Positions 30,390-43,425 of a DNA stretch of 64,000 bases are shown piece by piece. The notes beneath the pieces were generated by a model. That model was not told where the DNA came from, did no database searches, and saw nothing but the letters and a program-made list of their open reading frames with translations. A program made the translations under genes and the position numbers. The stretch comes from Sinohyriopsis cumingii. Its lineage: Eukaryota; Mollusca; Bivalvia; Unionida; Unionidae. The stretch covers positions 114,899,214 through 114,963,213 of the forward strand of contig CM068830.1 in NCBI GenBank assembly GCA_028554795.2. The letters run 5' to 3'. Every line of letters starts with the position of its first letter. Positions within the stretch are counted from its first letter, which is position 1.

Positions 30390-31224
30390 CAACACCAACA
30401 TTAAGTTCACACAGTCAGTACGAAACCTAGGTATTACTCTGGACAGTACTCTCACATTGCACCAACATGTCATGAACATATTCAAGGCTCTGAGACGTAT
30501 CAGTTCCATTAGCAAATATCTTTCAGTTGATTCCACTAAAATACTTGCGTGTTCATTGGTACTTTCAAAACTGGAATATTGTAACTCAATTCTCTCTGGT
30601 TCATCTCAATATCTGCTCCAAAAACTTCAAAAAGTTCAAAACACAGCTGCTCGGATCATGCTTAGAGTACTACGATCAAAGCACACCTCCCCGCTGCTCT
30701 GTACCCTACACTGGCTATCAATTCGATCCAGAATCAAACATAAAATTTGTTCTCTGTGCTAAGTTTCACTGACGGAGTCCAGTCCAACATACCTATCTGA
30801 CCTCACCCATGTGTAAAAAACCAGCAAGATACTTACGCTTCTCTTCTGACAATCATACACTCAGTATTCCCACTACGAAAACAAAGTCATACGGACAACG
30901 TTCTTTTGCATACCAGGGCCCAGCAATGTGGAATGAATTGCCCACTGAACTTAGATACAAAGACACAGTGATCCCATTCAAGAGTGCTCTTAAAACCCAC
31001 TGATTTCGACTGCAAGAACAAATTTAAAGACCTAATAATATTTCCCCTATTAAATATTTTCTGCATGTTTTTTTGTTTAATAATTTCATGGTGTTTGTTT
31101 TTTGTAATCATATCATTATATATGTTTTTTATGTTATAGGTGTTGTCTAATGTTGTAAAGTGCTTAGAGCTTCTAAAGATTAGGCGCTATACAAAGTCCT
31201 CATTATTATTATTATTATTATTAT
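30387..31224 (+). mobile_element. LINE copy A, CR1/L2-like, 5'-truncated 3' end
   Basis: This copy encodes the last part of an RT protein in two frames: LGITLDSTLTLHQHV, the thumb segment LQKVQNTAARIMLRV with LHWLSIRSRIKHKI, and then the C-terminal block LSIPTTKTKSYGQRSFAYQG with MWNELPTELR. These are standard L2-clade C-terminal landmarks. It ends AAAGTCCTC(ATT)n at 31,201-31,224, typical of LINE 3' repeats. It is near identical to copy B over most of its length. A frame change near 30,760 makes it inactive. Confidence 0.85.
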
Positions 31225-34200
31225 CGTTGCACCCGGGTGAGTTGTTTCCCTCTTGATGAAAAACGACGGATATTTCCTGACGGTATCACTTCTTAAGTAA
31301 AAGGGTGCCATGTGATTGTAATACAACTTAGGATTGATACGCACTGATGAAGTAGCGCGTTGATACACTAGGATATTGATACATGTATGCATTAAAATAG
31401 ATTTTGGCGAAATTGACTCTGATACAGTGTTAGCTGTTCTAAAACAATGAATCCCTTCCAAGGATGAAAACATATCGACGAACCACACCGGGTCAATAGC
31501 ACGACGCTACCCGTCTTCTAACAACCGCGGTGCTTACATATACCGAGAAAACTCTTTACTAGCGGCGGTTGTGCAACTATTCAATCAATCTAGTGCTTTC
31601 CTTGTTTAGTACTTTAGTGCGTCTATGAGTGTTGCAGGACGTGTTACCTATATGCTGGACCTCGCTCCCAGTTAGAGTTGTGTCGCCCATGGAATCTTTA
31701 GACGTAAGCGGCTATGTTTTCTATATCTACTGGTCATATACACTGTAGTTAAAACGTACTTAAATATCAGTCTCCAGTTGCGATCATACGGAAGAAAAAA
31801 ATGGAATCGATCAAATTAGAGATTCTCAGACATTGTTGCAAAACTGATACAAACCGACTATGATATTGACCCTATCACTGGTAATTTTGATCTTTTCAAC
31901 AACAGTATCACGGCACTGAATATCAGCGCATATTATATCATCGTTAACATTTAAGTTAAAGAATGGTTATGCAACGTTGATACTGATTCTACAGTTCTCT
32001 GGCTCGCCAGATGTAGTGGCGATTATGCAATATGCGCAGTCCAGTCAGTGATAAGAATGGATCCGACCATTTCTAATATGAATGAAGGCGACCTAAAAAA
32101 GGAACCGCCGCTGCTGATGATGCAGATATCAAATCGGTAATCGTCCAAACCAGTCAAACGAGAATTGCATCGAGACTCATTATTTTTGTGAGCTCTTCTT
32201 TTCAGAAAATTATACGGGTTTTCAGAGATGTTCGCAAGGCTATTTATGGAGCCACATAAAACCGAAAACCCACCAACAATGATGCTAATTGAGGTCAAGA
32301 ACGTGCAGATGGCAAGGTTGTCTTGTGGAAATTAACATAGCGGATGCCTGTGATAAATCATTTCAGTAGCTGCAGAAATACATTAGTTATGGTTTAAGAG
32401 TTCTGGAGGTACATCGTTGCTGCCATTTTACACGCTCACCACATATTTTTATGAATGCAAGGCTCAGCTGATATCATGGCAAATAACTACGCAACAAGGT
32501 TTCCAAGGATCAATACCTATTCACGGCATTTTCAACTGTAGATATGGTATTCGTTGGATAGAAGATGAGTACACTGATATTTGACTATTTAGCTCTATCT
32601 ATAGTTTCGCTGTGATTAACTCTCATCAAAGACCAGCTAAAACAAACATGCATGATATAATGAACAATCACATTGTACGTGCGTATCAGAAGCTGTGGTA
32701 GTGTATATTTCAGGATCAAAGCATTGGCACTGGTATGCAGATTTTCCAGCATTACTTTGCTATGTTCTACCTGATTTGTCACTTTTCTTTGGAAAATCTG
32801 GATTTATACAGGTTGCATGAGGTCCGGTCGGTGGTTACAGATGCATTGATGTAATTCTTTTTGAAAAACTGATATTGATGAGTGTCTAGGTGGCAGAATG
32901 ACGGTTACTGACGCATAAGTTGACAACTAGCAAAGCTTTCTTAAAATATTAATCGGATGTGTTACGTATTAAAAAAGCATTTGTCCTATCATATAGTTTG
33001 GTTGACCGTAGCATAATGAACCATTCTAAAACAGGGAGCACAATACAAGACAACTGTACAATCACAATGAGGCTTTTCCGACAAAGTGAACTGGAAATGA
33101 CTCCTTATGGTTGACTCAGACACACTTTAGCTAGCAAAATTAGGCAAACAAAAAATAAAACACCTCTGTGCCATTAAACCTATCCTAGTCTGAAGTGGCA
33201 GAAATACAAAAAACCGGTGCAGAATTTGGATTCCACTTCGTCATTACAACGCCGTCTGCAACTGCGGCGGTCTGGACGTTGCAAAATCCGTTAGTGGTTG
33301 TCGGAACTGCATATGGAATAAAGATGCTGGTGGTGGATCTTCCAGCTCCATCGGTTGCAGGGTCTACCCTCTGGCAGAGGTCTTCGACTATCAAGAATTT
33401 ACCACTCGTCTTTATAAGAGTTGAACTTGTATGGAAGTTTTCAAATTGGTTGTAGATCGAAACTTTTTATCTGCATTGATGTTAATAAAGCTGAGATGGA
33501 ACAATACATGGATACGAAGGCCATGCGGATGCTATCGGCTTAACCTTCACGACCAATCGTAATAACTTCATGGAACCCAATTCAATGAAAATTACCCGAA
33601 GAAGGAGAGGAAAACACTGACAAAGTAACTATAGCAAATGCATGACATGTTTTCCATCTTTTTGAAAATGGTTTTGTTAGAGCTAAAAGTCCCATCTTAA
33701 AGGTGCGCTAATCCAGATCATACTTGTTTATGATAACCGGAATTAAGACCTAGTGGGGTATAATAGTAATTGTGATATATGATAAATGGTACCTTGGTCT
33801 GTTGACACTTGTTTTACGTATTGACAGAGCGGACACTGTTGATGCAGAACTTTTGCATTTGCATTACCAGCATTAAGAGACGCCAGAAATGAAATTTAGT
33901 TTGAAGAGCACCTAACAATATTTGGTGTTTTGTTTAACATTAGATTTGTTATTACATATAAGTGATGGAATCTGACTTCGGTGACGAGTTGTAGACGTGC
34001 TTGTGTATAGATGCTATGAGTCTACCTGTCGAACAATTATAATACGCGATCACATTTTTAATAAACGAAACATGAAGAACACCAAATGTCATCGTCGTGA
34101 GAAAATAATCGATGCAGAGCAGCAGCTAAGAGATGGAATCGCCAAGAGACTGTTTTCCTAGCGAAATGTAAACGTTTGTGAATGTTTTGTAATGCTACTT

Positions 34201-35370
34201 GTGGACCTTCCGCGGCACCAATTGTTGACCTTAATGTTGCTTGGAATGCAACTTCGGCAACTGTCATTGTTACGCCAATCAGTGTTGTTCCTAGAATTAT
34301 ATCGACAGTAACCGGTGTCTAGGTTGGTACTGGTGAATTAATCTTGTTACATTTACGTAACATAATACGAGACAACTGGTAAATTCTTGTCGCGGTACAC
34401 ATTTGTCTCTGCTCGATTACTTGGCTGCATTTGATGGCCTCTAAAATAGAACGATTACCACATTGAAAATGAGAAACTCACCATGATGTTAGTGATTCAA
34501 ACAGGAAGTGCACGCATAGGCAGTAACACTTTAGTAATTAATTGGTAGTATGCACTGACGAGTATGCCGACATATTTGTCAGTATATTAGCCTTAAAGAG
34601 ACGTCTGCTACTGGGGCTTACTGAGACTGGCACGCCACGGAATTATATACAATTACTCAAATAATACAATTGCTTGAAATCTAAGGATAAAGTCATGGTG
34701 AATAGAAAGAGTTGGCCTGACTCAGTTACCGTGATGAAAAACACCCATTGTGGTAATAATATAACGGACTCTTTATGCGTGTAGTAATGAACTGAAATGT
34801 AATCAAAATGGGTCTCAATTAAGGATTGCTTAAGCCATCTAAACAAATCTGCAACTCCTCGAGCGTTTCGGCGCCAGCATTACTATCAAAAATGCACTAA
34901 CGCGAACGTAGCATTCTATGTTTCTTGTCCTTTTTAAAATTACTTTTACAGCATGTTAACCTAAATTGTGGGAAGAATCTCGCAAAATTCGTTACATTAT
35001 TACATACTAGAATCATATTTGAGGAAGAACGTAAACTTTGTCGAATATTTGTGAGTTGTCGAATGTCTTTCAATTTCAAATGCTCAAAGACATTTTTTAT
35101 GTTGTCTCACGGGACGCAAAATGTGAGTTCCTACGATATTTTGTTCTGTGCAAAAAGTAGGTTCTTATAAGATACTAAATGCCATATAAATCATAACACG
35201 AATCATAACATGCCGTATCTTACAGTGCAGCATTGGCAATCTTACAATTAGCTACTTTCGTTTAATGCTCTGTGTGAATTGTGATGATTCTTTTGAGAAT
35301 GTTTAAGACTGGTAGACTTGAAGGCCTATAATATCCTACGTAAAATGGAGGTGAAATATTATACACTTAC

Positions 35371-35652
35371 ACTCAATATCAAGCTTTACAGGCTCCGACA
35401 CAACTTGCACATTTTTATCAATGGTAAATTTGTTTTCAAGTTTACATGACACAGTTTTGTCGTTGTCACTGGAAGAAAGAACCATAATATGAAGGTGGCC
35501 TTCTGTGTCCGGAACTCCTCTGTGACTATTCCATGTAACAAATGAGCTTGGGTTGCCGTAGTCACTACTGTAACATTGAAGAACCCCAGTATTATTTTCA
35601 AACCAAGGGAACCATCTCTGTACTCCGTATTCCATGACTTTGGTTTGTTCGG
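35371..35652 (-). CDS. Exon: Ig domain
   Basis: A 282-base exon, phase 1-1, with donor T/GTAAGT (35365-35370). The acceptor GACGAG (35653-35654) is chosen for phase; an alternative at TTTAG, a few bases upstream, would give another phase. Ig landmarks: NTGVLQCYSSDYGNP (first Cys), FVTWNSHRG (core Trp) and NDKTVSCKLENKF (second Cys, with the usual Y replaced by V). It ends EPVKLDIE. Confidence 0.78.
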
Positions 35653-35995
35653 CTCGTCTAAACAAGCGAAATGATTTGAAATTGATTTTTAAATGACAAA
35701 TCTCATTCTTAAGTAATATTTTATCTCTCTTTCCTCCCACTCAGTAAAATATTTAATATACTTTTGTCCATTCACTGTGGTGACTGGATTTGATGTAACA
35801 CTTTGGTATACTAAATGCACTGGAACTCTATAGCATACATCATAAATCATTGTGTAATAGCAAATGGTTACGTTACTTTTCCATGTTTGGTATTTACTGT
35901 CACGCAGCTTACTAAACTCTCTCTTCAGGCTTATTAAATCACCAGATAAAAAAAAAAACATTAGAAACTAGAGTGTTGCCAGATGAACACGTGCT

Positions 35996-35996
35996 A

Positions 35997-36034
<38 letters not shown>
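35996..36034. repeat. (ATT)n microsatellite
   Basis: About 13 units. Confidence 0.95.
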
Positions 36035-36035
<1 letters not shown>

Positions 36036-36686
36036 GTATTAGTGTTGTTGTTGTAAGAATGCACTAGAATTATCAATATGAGTGCAACTGGCATTATGTT
36101 TTGTTACTGGTAGTTAGTTGCCTAGTAAATGACAAGAGTTGCTGGGAAGTTCTTTTCGGTCTCAAAGTTTTGTTTTTCTTATTAAATTTGTTGGAGCCTG
36201 ATTGTTTAAATGACCTTATCTACATTTCACTTAGCTGCTTTTTTTAAAAATTTTTATTCATGAATTTATAAATTGCTGATAGAATGTTTCAGCATTGGGT
36301 GCTTTTATTTCTATAACGATAACCGATTCGGTCTACATATAGGTCTGAACCTATTATATAGTAGAAACATAACTTTATCATCCAGAAAGACAAAAGTCAG
36401 AGTTGCGAATTACTCTTAACGTTGTAACTGCAGAACAAATATAATTCAGGAGGTTGGTTAACCGTTACTATGGTTAAAACAGCAAGGTGAAAATATGTGT
36501 TATTGATACTTCTGGTGTCAAATAAATAATTAATCATCTTAAAAGACACTTTCTATCCATGATAAACATGTTGATCGAGAAATATGATTCTACATATTAA
36601 ATGATAGGCCTACACTTACTTTCTAAACAAATTTTAAAAAAACAAACAATGAAACTGTCGATCTTTAACATTTTAGGTTTATGAAG

Positions 36687-36688
<2 letters not shown>

Positions 36689-36756
<68 letters not shown>
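36689..36756. repeat. (AT)n microsatellite
   Basis: About 34 units. Confidence 0.95.
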
Positions 36757-36758
<2 letters not shown>

Positions 36759-37027
36759 CAACTAGTCAGTGAATGCAAAAAAGACCTGGATGTAAAGATG
36801 TCAATCACAACCATTATAGCCAGCTTGAATCGGTTGAACGGGGTCACTCTGAGACATAGGGATTTGAATCGTCTCATGGCACCTGGATAAAGGTACCTTG
36901 GAGAGGTCCTGTGATTTTTAAACTTCAGTCTACTTTATAATTATATGAAATGCTACAGCGTTTGAACGTCATTTCACTATGATTCATGTAATAGTACCAT
37001 GCTTATTTTATCACTTAACTAACTTAC

Positions 37028-37339
37028 AATACACATCTACAAAGTGTCTCTTAGAGGACACGGCATGTTGACCATCAATGAAGCCCTCACAGTAAATTTG
37101 CCTGTTTCTATCATCCTTCCACAGAGCCAAGCTAATATGGCTGGTTAGTGTGTAAAGTCCATTGATATCCCTTGTGTTTGTATTGATGATGGTGTCAGTC
37201 AACTGTTTAGAATCCAGCCACCATCTGATTGTAGGTATAGGTCGCGATGGACTGCTGATACAATTCAGAGATTGGGGAAACCCTTCATAAAACACAATCG
37301 TAGATGTTGATAACGACAGGTTTACCAATGCAACAGCAA
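37028..37339 (-). CDS. Exon: Ig domain
   Basis: A 312-base exon, phase 1-1, between CTAACTGCAG and T/GTAAGT (37022-37027). The domain has SLNCISSPSRPIPTIRWWLD (first Cys, Pro-rich turn, core Trp) and NRQIYCEGFIDGQ (second Cys after IY). It opens VAVALVNLSLSTSTIV. The C-x-x-x-x-x-RPxPxIxWW pattern groups it with the Ig exons at 39.0 and 49.1 kb. Confidence 0.85.
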
Positions 37340-37761
37340 CTGCAGTTAGAAAAGGAACATGATTGCTATTTGCGGAAAATGCATTAAAATATCATATGCT
37401 TGCACTATTGGAAAATGTACGCATGACAATCAAATTTAGTAGCAGAAAACCACATTGGAATATATTAATATTATGATTCGTATATAGTTCGATATCCTAC
37501 ATAAATTATTGTAAATGCAAATCAATTCTCTACACTAAACTTAAAACGTATGGAGTTATATTTCAACACAGTATTAGCTCGTGCGATAAGTCAAATTTTA
37601 AAAGAGCGTTTTCAAAGGAGAGTGATTGTCTTCAACAAGATGTTTCAAGAGGTAGAATTTATATCGTTTACGATATGCGCAAAATCTAATTTGGCAACAA
37701 ACAATAAGCGAAACCTTTATTTTATGATTAACTTAACTATGACTAGAGCAAACAAATAGTT

Positions 37762-38799
37762 CTCAAGTGTCATGTATCATCATCCAGTGTCTCACCAATT
37801 GTACGCTGATGACACGCAAATATACCAATCTAGCCACCCAACTGAAGTTGATGCTACCATCCAAGGTGTAGAGAGGTACATTTCTGATGTAAAATCATGG
37901 ATGACATGTAACAAGCTGCAGATGAATGATGATAAACCTGGGCCATTCTGATCACAGCAAAAATACTTTCTCTATCACATCCCTTACATCAAACAATAAA
38001 TATCAGCAACACCAACATGAAATTCACATAATCAGTACGAAACCTAGGTGTTACTCTGGACAGTACTCTCACATTGCACCAACATGTCATGAACATAAGC
38101 AAGGCTGCATATCTTGAGCTGAGACGCATCAGCTCAATTAGCAAATATCTTTCAATTGATGCCACTAAAACTTTCAAAAGTGGAATATTGTAACTAATTC
38201 TGTCTGGTTCATCTCAATATCTGCTCCAAAAACTTCAAAAAGTTCAAAGCACAGCTGCTCGGATCATACTTAGAGTACCACGATCAGAGCACACCTCCCC
38301 GCTGCTCTGTACCCTACACTGGCTATCAATTCGATCCAGAATCAAACATAAAACTTGTTCTCTGTGCTAAGTTTCACTGACGGAGTCCAGTCCAACATAC
38401 CTATCTGACCTCACCCATGTGTAAAAAACCAGCAAGATACTTACGCTTCTCTTCTGACAATCGTACACTCAGTATTCCCACTACGAAAACAAAGTCATAC
38501 GGACAACGTTATTTTGCATACCAGGGCCCAGCAATGTGGAATGAATTGCCCACTGAACTTAGACACAAAGACACAGTGATCACATTCAAGAGTGCTGTCA
38601 AAACGCACTTATTTTGACTGCAAGAACAAACTTAAAGACCTAATAATGTTTCCTACCTTAAATATTCTCAGCACGGTTTTTTAATTTCATGGTGTTTGTT
38701 TTTGTAATCATATCATTATATGTTTTTTATGTTATAAGTGTTGTCTAATTTTGTAAAGCTCTTAGAGCTTCTAAAGATTAGGCGCAATACAAAGTCCTC
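37762..38799 (+). mobile_element. LINE copy B, CR1/L2-like, 5'-truncated and partly deleted
   Basis: It begins in the palm region: a YADD motif in LYADDTQIYQSS, then VKSWMTCNKLQMN. It continues through the thumb and the same C-terminal block as copies A and C (KTKSYGQRYFAYQGPAMWNE). Several frame changes and a small deletion near 38,170 break it. It ends in the same 3' sequence as copy A. Confidence 0.85.
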
Positions 38800-38834
38800 A
38801 TTATTACTATTATTATTATTATTATTATTATTGT

Positions 38835-38916
<82 letters not shown>
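38800..38916. repeat. (ATT)n then (AT)n microsatellite at the LINE 3' end
   Basis: The LINE tail repeat passes directly into about 40 AT units. Confidence 0.95.
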
Positions 38917-38921
<5 letters not shown>

Positions 38922-39035
38922 GACGGTCAAATCGTTGAGGTTGCTGGCTTTGACATCTGATAAATTGCTATAATTCTGGGATACGAACAGCACGGATAAT
39001 TAACAGGATAAAATAGATGTAGTTAACTCATTCAC

Positions 39036-39326
39036 CTTTCACATAAAGCTTTGGTTTGCTGGATTCAACTGCTTCTCTTGGATCTACGTTATAAGCACGG
39101 CAATATACAACCTGGTCATGATGTTCATTACAGGCCATGAAAGTAAAGTTCTGACTGGTGCTAGAGATCTTCATTTGTGGCCCTATGTACCATTCTACAA
39201 TTGGTTCTGGTCGACTAATTCCATGAATACACGTTAGGCGCATGATTTCACCAGATGTCACGATCAAAGTGGATCGGTTTAACACGGGCTGGCTATTAAC
39301 TTCAAGATTTACCTTTGTTACCGGGA
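39036..39326 (-). CDS. Exon: Ig domain, paralogous to the exon at 49.1 kb
   Basis: A 291-base exon, phase 1-1, between TTTACTTGACAG and G/GTGAAT (39030-39035). Ig landmarks: MRLTCIHGISRPEPIVEWYI (first Cys to core Trp) and DQVVYCRAYNVDPREAVE (second Cys). It closes SSKPKLYVKG. The exon has the same length as 49,116-49,406, and more than half of the residues match by eye from strand C to the end. The two are therefore products of exon duplication. Confidence 0.88.
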
Positions 39327-40499
39327 CTGTCAAGTAAATAAACAAAGGGAACATGTTAGGATTTACGTTTGGATTTAGGTGTTTCATACAAACGATATAA
39401 TAACGTTAACTTACAAACCAGAGTTTTGCCATAACGTATAGGTTGTAGAGATACAAACATCAATAAATCATTCTGAAAAAATGTGGAAACTATATACATT
39501 TTCTGAGAAAGAAAACCATTGTGTTCACAACCTTTAGAAATATCTATTAATTATAAATAAGACATTTGTTCCTCACTTCCCGCTGAATTTATATGCTGAT
39601 TGATTCAGGCGAAATAATATACCCCGATTGTGTGTTTAATAACAAAAGTTTAGGAATAATACAAATAGGTAAAACCACTCTCAGAAGGATTGTATGCATA
39701 TAAGAACAACCATTAACTAAAAGCTAATATCAGGAACAGAGCTTCTAGCAAGAACCGCTAAGACAAAAGGTGTATGGGAGAATAATTAATAGAGTGTATA
39801 GTCCAATCAATAATATTATTAATATTATTAATCGTGTTATATTTTACCCTGAGGAACGAAGAGCTGCATGTTCAAAACAGTTGACGCTTGGTCAAGAATA
39901 TGATATATGGTCGTGAATATATAGTAATTAATTTTTGTGTATTTCATAGATGATGGGGCTTTTCAATGCTCTGTTTTGTCACAAGCAAATCAAATATATT
40001 AGTAATAATAGCTTAATTATATAAACATCAACTTTAAGTAATTTGGATGTGGCATTCTATAATCACAAACGGCAGTATTACCAATGTCGGTTAAGCCAAA
40101 GGGATGAATTACACCTTGGGCCGTCTGGAATGTAACATACTGGTGGATCAGGTGGTCATGCAAATATGCTCATCCTCCGACTGTGAAGACAGACGGCATG
40201 ATATGTGTGGAAAGCACAGTACATTAGTTCAGGTAGAGTAGAAACTGACGGCCATCAACGGCATCCGCAGTGTATCCAAACATCTTGTCATTATCATGCC
40301 AGTGTATTTAGAAAGGTTAGGATAAGAGAGCCATGGCGACTCTGCGTAACCGAACTTCACGTATATCCAACTCACACGCAAGTTGTGGCACTATTCCAGT
40401 TCCAGCGCATACTTTTTCAAATCCTATGATGATGGGCGAGAGGTGACGTGAGAGGGGATATAAAAGTTGCCAAAACACGTAATGCTTTACCTTTGCCAT
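39327..40499 (-). other. Intron, proximal part
   Basis: AT-rich; nothing recognised before the LINE relic at 40.5 kb. Confidence 0.45.
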
Positions 40500-41075
40500 G
40501 GTCAGTACACTGCATCTGACGGGGATACGATGTTAGCGGTCGAAAATCTAAGAAGAAGACAAAAGTGATGCAACTCACCATCGCTAAAAGTAACGTACGC
40601 ACACTAATCGAGAGTAAATCACTAGACTGACAAAGAAGAGATCTAGCCAGATTAAACATACCTGAGGAAGGACAAAACACTTAAGTAGAAGCCAGCTACA
40701 TCTTCATCTGGAGTGGCCGAAATAAACAAGAGCAACGTTATGCTGGTGTTGTGTTTGTCAGTAAAATCGCAGCTTCTAACAAATCTCTCAAATGACAAAC
40801 TAATGCAAATGAAACTCCCACTAGCAGAAAAGTGATATGCAACTATCGTAAGTATATAGGCACCAGCCATGATAACACACGACAAGATCAAGAACACATC
40901 TTTGAAGACAAAAATGTTCTTATTGCAGTACCAAAGACAAACATCCACATCATGCTTAGTGACTTCAATCATAGAGTTAGCACAGATTGCCAGACATGGT
41001 CAGGTGTCATTTGAAAATATTAATTTGACAAATTCAACAGCAACGGAAGCTTCATACTAAGCATATGCAAGGAAC
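40500..41075 (+). mobile_element. LINE endonuclease relic (CFDP2-like APE domain)
   Basis: Across three frames the stretch keeps the order of an APE-type endonuclease. First is KSNVRTLIESK (for WNVRTL), then RRDLARLNI. Next comes NDKLMQMKLPLAEK followed by ATIVSIYAPAM, and last MLSDFNHRVSTDCQTWSGVI (for GDFNARVG..QTWxGVI) with FDKFNSNGSF. This is the endonuclease family often annotated as craniofacial development protein 2-like. It has several stops and is inactive. Only the endonuclease part was recognised. Confidence 0.72.
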
Positions 41076-41559
41076 ATAATCGCCTAAGGTTGGATTACTA
41101 CAAAAAAGGTTGAGCGACAGGGAGGGAATAGATTACCAATGCATTTATTGATGACTTAATCCTGCCACAAGACTGGAAGATCGGAGATATAGGAGATAAA
41201 CTTAAATCGCTATTTCGTTTGAATGCTATACAAGAATTCACTGCATTTATCCCGCCCACCTACACGTCAGGCATAGACGCGCTACAACTGCCGAAAATTC
41301 TAATTCCTTTGGTCAATCTAGGATCAAAGAAGACATTGTTCTTAGTGCCTATCTGGTTATGCCACTTGGTCAGGACAAGGATGGATTTTACAGTGGTGAT
41401 CGCGTGATCCTGAACCCCAAAGACAGGAACGCCATCAAATATGAAATTGGCAGACATCGAACAGATTTCTCAAGCGCTTGAGAAATACTGCGATGCAGTC
41501 TCAGGGTAGACACTCAAAAAAAGCGACCAGGTCGAGGCCCAACTCTCACCGTATCACCC

Positions 41560-41830
41560 TTTTGGTGAATTCAGTTAAATACCAGCATCAAAATGGTCAA
41601 CATGAAGACTTTTGATAATCATTGCTTTGAGTGGGTCATTTTATCGGCACTGTACCCGGCCAGCGACAATCAATACAAGGACTCAAAATTTTAGATAAGA
41701 CCTGGGCAAACATAACGTTAGTGATATCGAGTTTCCGTGCAAGTGGCCAAAGCCACATTGAAGAAATTTGAAACTATGAACGAAGGCATTGATCTACCCA
41801 CGGACAGCAATCCAAGTGTAATATAAGACT
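41560..41830 (+). pseudogene. Relic of a Polinton DNA polymerase B, N-terminal region
   Basis: DNHCFEWVILSALYPASDN (41,614-41,670) matches the CFxWxIxxALHP motif in the N-terminal region of Polinton PolB proteins. It is followed, after a frame change, by NVSDIEFP (the GIxFPV motif) and TLKKFETMNEGI (the KFExxN motif), in the expected order and spacing. The frame is broken in at least three places. This sequence lies 31 kb from the element at the left end and belongs to a separate, older insertion. Confidence 0.62.
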
Positions 41831-43149
41831 CAGAATTGGTCTCACACTTTGTATGGATAAAACATCTTCATCGTCTGCTTAACCTGCAAAGCAAACACCA
41901 CAATAAGAAATATTAGCACAAAAGTTGCATGCATGTATTTAGCACTTAAGAACTGCTCATCAGTCATGACCTTTACTACGGTGGTTATTATTGAAAATTC
42001 ACATCGCGCAACCATGCCAGAGCCTAATAAAAACAACTTTTATTAGCGTCAATGCAGCGACAGATGAAGGCTACGCAGATTTTGAGAGCCTGAATGTTGC
42101 CGTAAAAAAGACGCAGAGGCTCACCAGACAGTGCTAGTCGCAGAATAAATTACATCCGGGTTTCGTTATCTCATTTATTTTATGTGATGGCAAGTCAGAG
42201 CCATGGGTTCTTTATTGCGGCCAGAGTGCCAACGCTTCATACCCAGTACAAGTATTCTTATAATCGATCGAAGTCGCAAAGAAATGGAAACAACAGCAAC
42301 TGCGTATATCGCATGGGTGTACACCGATGCACCAAAGTGAGTTTGTCCTTGCTGGTCACCGCTGTAGTCCTAATGACACATGTTATCAACAAATGAAAAC
42401 AAATCCTGGTGTAAGACCCGTGTCTGCCGAAACGACTTGCAAGTCCGCTCGTGCAAATGCAAATCGGTAGCGGTCGTTTGTCTGAGAGCATAAATCACTT
42501 CAGGAATAACAAATACATCCACTACCCATAATCGATAAGTGGCACGATGTTCTGGCCCGTCTTACAATTCTCCAGGTGAATACAAAATACCAAAAACGCG
42601 TGTATCTGAGCGGTTCAAACCGTGCTGACTGTACAATCATTTTCTGAGTAACCTTCACGGCTTTTGTGGCACCGCATTGACTGGTTTTCTGTGACTTCAT
42701 TGTTCAAGGTTGTATGAGAGATGGGAATCAGTTTACCCATGTATGAAACCATTGCTGTCTTATACGCAATTCTTGTGCGATTTAATCGTTCTATAATAAC
42801 TTCGCCACGATCCACACTGACATGCCCGATGCGTACTTGCATACGATGCGTGGCTAGCCACGGAATCAAAGATCCGAGAATTTCTTTTCCGCGATATTAC
42901 CATCGCCAGTGACTGGCTTTGTTCTACATCGATTACAAATCCTCATAAACGCTACCCTTCCATTATGTGCCTAGATATCTGGAAGGTGTTTTCACACATC
43001 TCACGCAATATCAAGACATAATTGTATTATAACAAAAGATAATTATTAAAAGACAGAAGGCTGAAGAAAAATGCTGATGCATCCTTTGTCATCGATTTCG
43101 CAAGACTTAACCGGCCAAGCATGGCGATGGAAATGTTTTTCCAAACTCA

Positions 43150-43425
43150 GTTCAAGAATTCTTCATTGGTCATGCTGGATCTGATAAAACACAACTGTTG
43201 CTGAATATGGTTTTACGATAGTCAACCTGCGACCGGTTGTACGTGCTCGCTCCACCGGCCGATGATCCATCGTGTTATGATGTGCTCTAAAATGTTCAAA
43301 ACACTTTAAGAGGCGGCATAAGTAATTTAATTGAATATTTTGAACGGTTAACGACTCCCCTGCAATTGACGATTTGGATCCCAACAATAACAATATGGTG
43401 GTATATGACGAAGTGATGCTCTAGA
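43150..43425 (+). pseudogene. Relic of a Polinton packaging ATPase
   Basis: FIGHAGSDKTQLLLNMVL carries a degenerate Walker A (GxxGxxKT). It is followed by RLYVLAPPADDPSCYDVL and, about 70 codons later, LDPNNNNMVVYDEVML, a Walker B strand of the type seen in Polinton ATPases. Two stops interrupt it. The residues differ from those of the intact ATPase at 1-508 (which has LVIFDDML), so it derives from another Polinton lineage. Confidence 0.6.

Larger units (their letters stand above)
35653..37027 (-). other. Intron
   Basis: AT-rich, with an (ATT)n tract and a long (AT)n tract. No exon was accepted. Confidence 0.5.
37340..39035 (-). other. Intron
   Basis: Almost all of it is LINE copy B and its 3' simple repeats. 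Confidence 0.6.

Noticed and set aside
34058-34267. Minus-strand frame resembling a hydrophobic Polinton-associated protein
   Set aside because: Similarity is only in composition; the expected GKFVSRR-type motif is absent in all frames.
35689-35961. Minus-strand frame with NVTICYYTMIYDVCYRVPVH, a possible extra exon of the Ig gene
   Set aside because: No consistent acceptor and donor pair with phase 1 could be set, and the Ig strand pattern is absent.
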